Source of the DNA: Gammaproteobacteria bacterium
GTDB lineage: Bacteria; Pseudomonadota; Gammaproteobacteria; Pseudomonadales; Halieaceae
DNA: 11,598 nt
Assembly: GCA_018222695.1 (NCBI GenBank)
Contig: JAAEZV010000031.1
Location: 1-11,598, forward strand
Direction: 5' to 3'
Made by a program: the position numbers and the translations under genes. Under the pieces are notes generated by a model that worked only from the letters and a program-made list of their open reading frames with translations, did no database searches and had not been told where the DNA came from. Within the stretch, counting starts at the first letter, position 1; each line of letters opens with the position of its first letter. Of this stretch, positions 6,018 to 11,598 are shown piece by piece.

Positions 6018-7456
6018 GCTTCTCTCCCGGAGGGCTGTTGCGCCGCCCTGTTGGATTCAGTGCGCAACAGCGCCGTCAACTCTGCTACGTCATTCATTTC
6101 ATCAAGGTTCAACATTGCGTTCCACAACTGCTCGGCCCTGTCAGCTGGAATAGTCAGCGCACAGTTATCGAGAAATTTGGCCTTCACCTGCTCGGCGGGG
6201 AGTAACTGTCCCTCCGCGCCCCGATTCACGGCCTCAAAATGCTCAAGCTCAGTGCCGTCTGTCAGAGTAATTTTAACGCCACCCGAAAAAGCGTCGGGGT
6301 AGCGAGATCGCGCGTCATGCGCACAGACAACGCGCTGCGCCAACGACAGGACCTCGGGGTCCATCCGCGCGGCGTCCTCAAGGTCAGCCAGACTGAAGCT
6401 GCCTTTGCACAGCGCGGTGGCCACCGCATAGGGCGCACTAAATTTGGCGTCATATTCGCTTTGGGGCGCTCGCTTTGACTCAATAGGGCTCGCCACAACA
6501 CCAAACTGCCGGTCGTCGAGCAATATGGTGACTGACTTGATTACGTCAGGCGCGATTGCGTGCTCCGATCGCAATGCCAGCGCGGCATCAACGGGCGCAT
6601 GATTAAAGTGGCAGATGGGATAGGGTTTGATGGCCACGGTACGCAACGCCCAATCAATGAACAGTTGCGATGACACCGCCTCTGTCTCCACCGAAGTGCC
6701 CGGCGCGTAGAGCGCATAAAAACCAAACCGCCCTCCGTAGGCCTCGCCTGGTCCCTGAAACCCAGACACCCCGAGCGCCGCCGCCTGCAAGGCAGCAGAG
6801 GCTGCCCAACCAGGGTGCAGTCGCTTGGTCCAACTGCCATCGTCCAAAAACGCCATGCTGCCGCTACTCAGACTGAGCGCCACGCCCTGTGCACGCACCA
6901 AGGCCTCGCTGTCTGCTCCCATCATGCGCGCCGTGGCAACCGTGGCGCCAAATACCCCTACGACACCTGTAGGATGGAAACCTACCTGCTGGAATACGCC
7001 ACCCGCCTGCGTGCCCAGCATCGCGTCGATCTCGATCGCTATCAAGGTGGCAAGAAGTAACTCTGCACCGCTCAGGCCGCGCTGTTCAGCAAGCGCGAGC
7101 GCAGCAGGGAAGGCACTAGCGGAACAATGGACGACCGACGCCAGATGGGTGTCATCGTAGTCCAACCCATGTATCAACAGCCCGTTCATCAAGGCTGCAT
7201 CACGCAGCGAGACGCTTGCGGATTGGCCAATAATGGTCGAGATGCCATCGCTACCCAGCAGCGTCAGCGAATCTAGGGATTTATGAGCAAAATCGTAGGC
7301 GCGCGAGGCGAAGGCAATACCCACAGCGTCTGCAAGACACAGCTTGAGGTAATCCCATACATCCTGCGGCACCTGATCCCGCTCCAGGGCAATGACCCTG
7401 TCAGCGATCGCGCGACTTAGCGGTGCGGTTTGGTGGGTAAGCGGTGATACCTGCAT
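6011..7456 (-). CDS. MmgE/PrpD-family protein (2-methylcitrate dehydratase / cis-aconitate decarboxylase-like)
   Basis: 481 aa from the ATG at 7456, which has GGAG 6 nt upstream. A TTG at 7492 is in frame but would place the start upstream of the predicted promoter and operator. Family motifs occur in order: HGLDYDDTH (96-104), VVHCSASAF (108-116), GFHPTGVVGVFGA (159-171), KRLHPGWAA (211-219) and KPYPICHFNHAP (277-288). These supply the Asp, His and Lys residues of the MmgE/PrpD active-site pocket. Known members dehydrate 2-methylcitrate, decarboxylate cis-aconitate to itaconate, or epimerise iminodisuccinate, and this sequence does not let me choose. A MmgE/PrpD gene also occurs in itaconate degradation clusters, with no firmly assigned role that I know. 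It is translationally coupled to the HpaB/AbfD-like gene, so both products probably act together. Confidence 0.92.
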   Translation of the reverse strand: MQVSPLTHQTAPLSRAIADRVIALERDQVPQDVWDYLKLCLADAVGIAFASRAYDFAHKSLDSLTLLGSDGISTIIGQSASVSLRDAALMNGLLIHGLDYDDTHLASVVHCSASAFPAALALAEQRGLSGAELLLATLIAIEIDAMLGTQAGGVFQQVGFHPTGVVGVFGATVATARMMGADSEALVRAQGVALSLSSGSMAFLDDGSWTKRLHPGWAASAALQAAALGVSGFQGPGEAYGGRFGFYALYAPGTSVETEAVSSQLFIDWALRTVAIKPYPICHFNHAPVDAALALRSEHAIAPDVIKSVTILLDDRQFGVVASPIESKRAPQSEYDAKFSAPYAVATALCKGSFSLADLEDAARMDPEVLSLAQRVVCAHDARSRYPDAFSGGVKITLTDGTELEHFEAVNRGAEGQLLPAEQVKAKFLDNCALTIPADRAEQLWNAMLNLDEMNDVAELTALLRTESNRAAQQPSGREAC

Positions 7457-7463
7457 CAGCGGC

Positions 7464-7509
7464 TCCGGAAATGTCCGGACATGATACACCAACCGCTTTC
7501 AGATGCCGA
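7464..7509 (-). promoter_or_regulatory. Promoter and palindromic operator of the MmgE/PrpD gene
   Basis: On the minus strand TCGGCA (7504-7509) and TATCAT (7481-7486) are 17 nt apart, a moderate sigma70-like promoter. The -10 box runs into ATGTCCGGACAT (7471-7482), a perfect 12-bp palindrome, so a bound repressor would cover the -10 box and start point. A further TCCGGA (7464-7469) follows and overlaps the Shine-Dalgarno of the 7456 start. The 76-bp gap after the lyase gene therefore looks like an internal promoter that splits the minus-strand block into two units. Confidence 0.5.
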
Positions 7510-7532
7510 CTGACCAGCCGGTCATCAAACCC

Positions 7533-8420
7533 TCAGCTCAGCAAACTGTCGGCCAGCGCCAAAATGCGCTGACTCTTATAGACAATGGGGTAATCAATGA
7601 AGTAACCGTCCAGCTGAATAGAGGCCGAGCCCTCCGCCTCTGCGGCTTCGAACGCTGCCACGACTGCCCGGGCATGGGCAATCTCCTCGTCGGAAGGTGT
7701 GAATACCTGATGAGTTAAGGGAATCTGGGCAGGGTGGATACAGAGCTTGCCGCCAAAGCCGAACTGTTTGCCGTGGCGTGCGGACTGCAAAAACCGCTCA
7801 TCATCTTTGATCTGCAACACCACCGTGTCGATCGGCGGCTCTAGATTGCCCAGACGCGCGGCATGAGACAGCTTTGCTCGCGCATAGGCCAACACCGACT
7901 CATCCGCGTTCCATTCGTAATTCAGATCCAGCGTGTAGTCCCCGCCGCCAAACGCCATGCGCTTGATGCGGCTGTCGGCAGTGGCAATCTTCCTCGCTCG
8001 CTCTACCCCTGCTGCCGTTTCAATGATCGGCATCAGGTCCAAGCTGCCCACAGCCATGCCCTGCGCCGTCTCGGCAGCAGCGAGCAAGTTTTCCAGCTCG
8101 TCGAGACACGCCCGCGACTCAACTTTTGGCAACACCACACCATCGAGCCATGGCCCCACAGTGGCTCTGATGTCCTCGGCGCAATAAGGCGTATCGATGC
8201 TGTTAACGCGAACGTAGTGTCGGGTACCACTGTTGGGACGGGCGGTGAAAGCATCCACCACACATTGCCGCGCAGCGGGCTTTTCACTGATTGCCACGGC
8301 ATCTTCCAAATCCAGGATGACGGCATCGGCGCCCACCTCAAAAACCTTTTCCACGCGCCGGGGATGATTCGCGGGTGTGAACAGGAAACTACGGATGGGC
8401 GTGAAATCTTCAGGTGTCAT
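7533..8420 (-). CDS. CitE/HpcH-HpaI-type CoA-ester lyase (citramalyl-CoA/malyl-CoA lyase-like)
   Basis: 295 aa from the ATG at 8420. Upstream in-frame starts lie inside the regulator gene and add about 56 residues without family resemblance. Motifs are in order: RSFLFTPANHP (10-20), ADAVILDLEDAV (31-42), YVRVNS with Arg71, VVLPKVES with Lys99, MPIIETAAG with Glu134, FGGGDYTLDL with Asp161, and GGKLCIHPAQI (223-233). Glu134 and Asp161 sit where CitE-like lyases bind Mg2+. The family cleaves or forms citryl-, malyl-, beta-methylmalyl- or citramalyl-CoA. With a MaoC hydratase nearby, the (S)-citramalyl-CoA lyase reaction, giving acetyl-CoA and pyruvate, is the most economical guess. The ATG follows the regulator's TGA by one base (TGA-A-ATG), so the two genes are coupled. 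Confidence 0.9.
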   Translation of the reverse strand: MTPEDFTPIRSFLFTPANHPRRVEKVFEVGADAVILDLEDAVAISEKPAARQCVVDAFTARPNSGTRHYVRVNSIDTPYCAEDIRATVGPWLDGVVLPKVESRACLDELENLLAAAETAQGMAVGSLDLMPIIETAAGVERARKIATADSRIKRMAFGGGDYTLDLNYEWNADESVLAYARAKLSHAARLGNLEPPIDTVVLQIKDDERFLQSARHGKQFGFGGKLCIHPAQIPLTHQVFTPSDEEIAHARAVVAAFEAAEAEGSASIQLDGYFIDYPIVYKSQRILALADSLLS

Positions 8421-8421
8421 T

Positions 8422-9225
8422 TCAGTTGTTCCAGGACCAGTGATCGGCGGTTTGCCAACCGCGGGTGAATTCGAAGGTATAGCTAAAGTTGCTGGCTGGG
8501 TGCTCAGAGATCGACACTTCGAAAATGCGCCCGCCTCTGCCCTCATAAAATCGACTGACACTAAGCGAGGGCGAGCCTGGCTCGACACCGAGGACCGCGG
8601 CTTTCCGATCAGACAGCACCCCAGCAGTCAGGCGAATCGTGATGTTCTCGATCGATTCCTTGAATGTCTCGGCGATCATCTCGTAAACAGGGCGTGAGCT
8701 AGCACCGAGACGCTGAGCTATCGAGCCATACTCGGGGATCACATAGACATCGGCCAAACAGATCGGCATGCCATCGTCCCCCAACGTCCGCAAGCCCGAA
8801 ATCTGCACCCACTCGTCTCCCACCTGACAGCCCAACTCTTTGGCCAAGGGCTTATCCGCCTTGACGCGCTCATCAGATAGCAATCTGAAAATACTGCTGT
8901 CGGGGTAACTGAAGAGCTCGGACGGCGAGCGCACCATTTGCACGAAGGCTGGGGAGGCCTCGGTGGACAACACCAGCGTGCCGCGGCCCCGCTGTCGCTT
9001 CACGAGTCCCATGTCTTCCAGCACTCGCAAGGCCTCACGAATTGTATGCCGGCTGGCATCAAAGCGGTCGATGAGCTCCAGTTCGCCAGGTAAAAAAGTG
9101 CCGACGGGAAACTTTCCCTCACGGATACCAGCGAGTAGCGTGTCCGAAATCTGCCGGTAGAGTGGCACCCGAGACCCGCCCTGCGCGCCCTCTCCGGGCC
9201 GCTTTTTTACTTGCTCAACTTGCAT
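8422..9225 (-). CDS. GntR-family transcriptional regulator, HutC subfamily (UTRA domain)
   Basis: 267 aa from the ATG at 9225 (MQVEQVKKRP). An ATG at 9264 is in frame but lies inside the operator and -10 box. Residues about 20-86 form the GntR winged helix: PLYRQISDTL, then PGELELIDRFDASRHTIREAL, then GLVKRQRGRGT. Residues about 110-254 form a UTRA effector domain, with the typical DVYVIP segment (159-164) and SRFYEGRGGRIFEVSISEHP (224-243). Such proteins usually repress and are released by a pathway metabolite or its CoA ester. It heads a unit with the lyase gene and is divergent from the MaoC gene. Palindromes at its own promoter and at neighbouring promoters suggest autoregulation and control of the cluster. 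The leader has a G-run about 12 nt before the ATG, weak as a ribosome site. Confidence 0.93.
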   Translation of the reverse strand: MQVEQVKKRPGEGAQGGSRVPLYRQISDTLLAGIREGKFPVGTFLPGELELIDRFDASRHTIREALRVLEDMGLVKRQRGRGTLVLSTEASPAFVQMVRSPSELFSYPDSSIFRLLSDERVKADKPLAKELGCQVGDEWVQISGLRTLGDDGMPICLADVYVIPEYGSIAQRLGASSRPVYEMIAETFKESIENITIRLTAGVLSDRKAAVLGVEPGSPSLSVSRFYEGRGGRIFEVSISEHPASNFSYTFEFTRGWQTADHWSWNN

Positions 9226-9252
9226 GACAGGTCTGAACCCCCCAGACTTCAC

Positions 9253-9290
9253 TTGTCCAGACATTTTAGATGGTTATCGGGTGACCACAA
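9253..9290 (-). promoter_or_regulatory. Promoter and operator of the gntR-like gene
   Basis: Minus-strand TTGTGG (9285-9290) and TAAAAT (9263-9268) are 16 nt apart. The -10 box passes into ATGTCTGGACAA, which on the plus strand is TTGTCCAGACAT (9253-9264) and matches the perfect palindrome at 7471 in 10 of 12 positions. Repression here would be autoregulatory and might also affect the divergent MaoC gene, for which I see no clear promoter boxes. In the leader, GTCTG (9231-9235) and CAGAC (9243-9247) can pair around the C/G-run. Confidence 0.5.
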
Positions 9291-9322
9291 CCCGTTCTAT
9301 CGCTCTCACAAGGTATTTGATC

Positions 9323-9811
9323 ATGTCTAAAACCTCTGCAAAGTCGCGCTACGCTCACCAAAGCGGCCGTCACTTTGAGGACTTCACGGTGGGGGACATT
9401 TATCACCACCTGCCTGGAAGAACCATCTCACAGCACGACAACGCCTGGTTCACCTTGCTGACCATGAACACGCATCCGCTCCATTTTGATGAGGAGTATG
9501 CCGCAGAGACCGAGTTTGGCAGGCCACTGGTCGCGAGCCCGCTCACGGTGGCGATCGTCGTGGGCATGAGCGTGTCAGACGTGAGTGAGGCAGCCATCGC
9601 CAATTTGGGTTGGAAAGAAATCAAATTGCCCGCTCCCGTGTTCCCGGGCGATACCCTCTACGCCAACACGGAAGTGCTGGACAAGCGTGAGTCACGCTCG
9701 CGGCCCAATGCCGGTATCGTCAGCGTGCTGACGCGCGGTATCAACCAGGACGACACCGAAGTCTGCGTGTTTGAGCGGCAGATCCTCATTCCCAAGCGCA
9801 ACCCCGCTTAA
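9323..9811 (+). CDS. MaoC-like hydratase (itaconyl-/mesaconyl-CoA hydratase-like)
   Basis: 162 aa from the ATG at 9323, which has AAGG 9 nt upstream. An upstream start at 9224 would run through the regulator's promoter. It is a single hotdog-fold domain: HFEDFTVGDIYHHLPGRTI (17-35), DNAWFTLL (39-46), the hydratase motif TMNTHPLHFDEEYA (47-60), TEFGRPLVAS (63-72), NLGW (94-97), PAPVFPGDTL (103-112), then RESRSRPNAG (121-130). The overall pattern matches the MaoC subgroup that contains itaconyl-CoA and mesaconyl-CoA hydratases. In the classic G-D-x-N-P-L-H motif, the Asp position is Asn49 and the Asn position is His51; His54 is kept. It is followed after 23 nt by the acyl-CoA dehydrogenase, so the two are probably co-transcribed. 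Confidence 0.9.
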   Translation: MSKTSAKSRYAHQSGRHFEDFTVGDIYHHLPGRTISQHDNAWFTLLTMNTHPLHFDEEYAAETEFGRPLVASPLTVAIVVGMSVSDVSEAAIANLGWKEIKLPAPVFPGDTLYANTEVLDKRESRSRPNAGIVSVLTRGINQDDTEVCVFERQILIPKRNPA

Positions 9812-9834
9812 GCCCGTTTTTCAGGAGATACAGC

Positions 9835-10983
9835 ATGAGCCACGACGCGTCGGTCGAACAACAGATGTTGGCCACCATCGACAAATGGGTCGAACAGGAG
9901 CTGCGCCCTATCGCGCGCGAGTTCGATCAGGCGGACGAGTACCCGGTTGACCTGGTCGAACAAATGAAAGAGTTGGGACTGTTTGGCGCCACGATCTCTG
10001 AGGAGTATGGCGGCCTGGGTCTGAGCGCCTCCACCTACGCACGGATTGTCTCGCGGATATGTGAAGTCTGGATGGCGCCCTCGGGCATCTTCAACTCTCA
10101 TCTGATCATGGCGAGCTGTGTCGAACGCGCCGGCACGCAGGCCCAGAAGGAGCACTTTCTGCCCAAGTTCGCCACCGGAGAACTGCGTGGCGGTATTGGC
10201 CTGACCGAGCCCGACGCCGGGTCAGACCTGCAAGGTATTCGTCTGGTCGCCAAGAAAGATGGTGATCACTACATCTTGAACGGCACCAAGACCTGGATCT
10301 CCAACGGCATTAAGGGCAACTGTCTCGCCGTACTCACCAAGACCGATCCCAGCGCCTCGCCGCCGCACCGTGGCATGAGCCTCTTTATTTGCGAGAAGGG
10401 TGAGGGCTTTAGCGTTGGCAAAAAGCTCAAGAAACTGGGTTACCGTTCCATCGACAGCGCCGAACTGATTTTTGAGGACTTCCGAGTCTCCGCAGACAAT
10501 TTGGTGGGCGGAGAAGAAGGCAAGGGCTTCCAGCAGGTTGCCGGTGGCCTTGAGCTGGGGCGCATCAATATTGCGGCGCGTGGCGCGGGGATGGCAAGGG
10601 GTGCGACCAATATGGCCCTTCATTACGCGATGGATCGAAAAACCTTTGGCAAGGCCATTGCCGAACATCAGGCCATCCAACTGAAACTGGCCGAAATGTC
10701 GACCCGGGCGGCGGCTGCCGAATTATTGGTGCATCAAGCCGCCGACAAATTTGATCGCCACGAGCGATGCGATCTGGAGGCAGGACAAGCTAAATTCTTC
10801 GCCTCGGAAGCGGCGGTGCAAAACAGTTTGGATGCGATGCTGGTCTTTGGTGGTTACAGCTACTCCCCCGAGTATGAGATCGAGCGCTTCTACCGGGACG
10901 CGCCGCTGCTGTGCATCGGAGAGGGTACCAACGAGATTCAGCGCATGATCATCGCCAAACAGATGGTGGCGCGGGCCAGCTGA
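9835..10983 (+). CDS. Acyl-CoA dehydrogenase
   Basis: 382 aa, full family length. The start has AGGAGA 6 nt upstream, a strong ribosome site. Signatures include the N-terminal helix ending ISEEYGGLG (54-62), GLTEPDAGSDL (122-132) and WISNG (154-158) for flavin and substrate binding, DRKTFGKAI (267-275) and the C-terminal IGEGTNEIQR (361-370). Glu363 lies at the usual catalytic-base position of short/medium-chain enzymes. It oxidises an acyl-CoA to the 2-enoyl-CoA using FAD and passes electrons to ETF. An acyl-CoA dehydrogenase beside a MaoC hydratase, a CitE lyase and a MmgE/PrpD gene is also seen in itaconate clusters. A methylsuccinyl- or related branched acyl-CoA is conceivable as substrate, but this is inference. 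Confidence 0.95.
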   Translation: MSHDASVEQQMLATIDKWVEQELRPIAREFDQADEYPVDLVEQMKELGLFGATISEEYGGLGLSASTYARIVSRICEVWMAPSGIFNSHLIMASCVERAGTQAQKEHFLPKFATGELRGGIGLTEPDAGSDLQGIRLVAKKDGDHYILNGTKTWISNGIKGNCLAVLTKTDPSASPPHRGMSLFICEKGEGFSVGKKLKKLGYRSIDSAELIFEDFRVSADNLVGGEEGKGFQQVAGGLELGRINIAARGAGMARGATNMALHYAMDRKTFGKAIAEHQAIQLKLAEMSTRAAAAELLVHQAADKFDRHERCDLEAGQAKFFASEAAVQNSLDAMLVFGGYSYSPEYEIERFYRDAPLLCIGEGTNEIQRMIIAKQMVARAS

Positions 10984-11598
10984 TCAATCCAGTACCGTCA
11001 TGAACTCCGCTGCATCCAGCCGTTCTGTGCGGTAGGTATTGATTAGCGCTTCCGGGTCGGCGTATCCAAGAGACATACCGCATACAAGCATCTGCTCCGC
11101 GGGTGCTTCCAGAATAGACATCACCGTATCATGGTAAGGGCAGAACGCCGCTTGAGCACAGGTCTCCAATCCCATTTCCCGGGCTGCCAACATGAAGGAT
11201 TGTAAGAACATCCCGTAGTCGACCCAGCTACCCTGCTCCATATCCCGATCAATAGTAAAAAACAGCGCCACTGGTGCACCAAAGAACTGATAGTTTTGCA
11301 CACGGTAGTTTTTCACTGCCTCGGCGTCCTGCCGCTCTATTCCCAACAGCCCGTATAACCCGAAGCCTGTTTGTCGGCGTCGACCGATATAAGGCTGTCG
11401 CCACTGACGGGGGTAGTAGTGGTATTCGTATTCACCCTCATCACCATCTAAATAACGCGCCGAACAGGCGTCTGTAATGCGCTGTTTGCGCTCATGACGC
11501 ACGATATAAGCGTGCCAGGGCTGAATGTTGGAACCGGACGGTGCCCGCCCAGCAATATTCAAAAGTGCTTTTATCTGATCGTCAGTGACGGGTCTATC
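10984..11598 (-). CDS. Nitroreductase-family FMN oxidoreductase, 5' end outside the window
   Basis: The reading frame is open to the window edge. Upstream of a TTG at 11562 it continues with DRPVTDDQIKAL, which matches the usual nitroreductase start ('R-P-V-x-D-x-x-I-x-x-L'), so the true start lies further right and TTG is not it. About 204 residues are visible. LLNIAGRAPSGSNIQPWHAY is the FMN-binding motif, FGAPVALFFTID and WVDYGMFLQSFMLAAREMGLE are core segments, and MSLGYADPEALINTYRTER is the typical C-terminus. The family reduces nitro groups, quinones, enones or flavins with NAD(P)H. Its TGA abuts the dehydrogenase TGA with no gap (TGATCA at 10981-10986). Its relation to the pathway is unclear; supplying reduced flavin to the HpaB/AbfD-like enzyme is speculation. 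Confidence 0.9.
   Translation of the reverse strand, partial: DRPVTDDQIKALLNIAGRAPSGSNIQPWHAYIVRHERKQRITDACSARYLDGDEGEYEYHYYPRQWRQPYIGRRRQTGFGLYGLLGIERQDAEAVKNYRVQNYQFFGAPVALFFTIDRDMEQGSWVDYGMFLQSFMLAAREMGLETCAQAAFCPYHDTVMSILEAPAEQMLVCGMSLGYADPEALINTYRTERLDAAEFMTVLD

Noticed and set aside
6011..7492. TTG at 7492 as the MmgE/PrpD start
   Set aside because: It would place the coding start upstream of the predicted -10 box and operator; the ATG at 7456 has GGAG at good spacing and a family-like N-terminus.
9278..9294. CGGGT/ACCCG inverted repeat as a second operator for the MaoC gene
   Set aside because: Only 5-bp arms, unlike the other palindrome and with no second copy in the window.

Overview
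The window looks like a catabolic gene cluster from a moderately GC-rich proteobacterium. Codon use and gene content suggest an aerobic, probably marine or soil gammaproteobacterium, but nothing here fixes the genus. Genes are densely packed on both strands with short intergenic gaps. I see no RNA genes, insertion sequences, CRISPR arrays or phage genes.

Layout, left to right. Positions 1-101 hold the last codons of a probable CaiB/BaiF (class III) CoA-transferase (+), followed by a 10-bp inverted repeat. A minus-strand pair follows: an isochorismatase-fold amidohydrolase (1802 to 1185) and an alpha/beta-hydrolase-fold protein without the usual serine nucleophile (1107 to 304). Divergent from them on the plus strand are a second isochorismatase-fold hydrolase, an EamA/DMT-type exporter coupled to it through a CTGA overlap, and a TauD/TfdA-type Fe(II)/2-oxoglutarate dioxygenase. 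These converge, across a GC hairpin, on a minus-strand block: GntR/HutC-type regulator, CitE/HpcH-type lyase, MmgE/PrpD-family protein, and a member of the HpaB / 4-hydroxybutyryl-CoA dehydratase superfamily. Divergent from the regulator are a MaoC-like hydratase and an acyl-CoA dehydrogenase (+). Their stop codon abuts that of a nitroreductase (-) whose 5' end lies beyond the right edge.

Working model (inference): CoA-transferase, MaoC hydratase, CitE-type lyase, acyl-CoA dehydrogenase and MmgE/PrpD together resemble the known itaconate degradation/tolerance clusters, which form itaconyl-CoA, hydrate it to citramalyl-CoA and cleave it to acetyl-CoA plus pyruvate. Here this CoA-dependent C5/C4 diacid module sits beside two amidohydrolases, an alpha/beta-hydrolase-fold protein, a TauD-type oxygenase and an HpaB/AbfD-like enzyme. 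The locus may therefore funnel an amide- or nitrogen-containing precursor into a branched dicarboxylate. The substrate is unknown.

The most interesting non-coding signal is a short palindrome, best copy ATGTCCGGACAT, placed next to or over predicted -10 boxes before the gntR-like gene, the MmgE/PrpD gene and the dioxygenase gene, with a weaker copy between the divergent isochorismatase genes. It fits a GT-N4-AC operator for the local GntR regulator and would tie much of the cluster into one regulon. Two of the clear copies contain an ATG that makes a false upstream start for the dioxygenase and the regulator.
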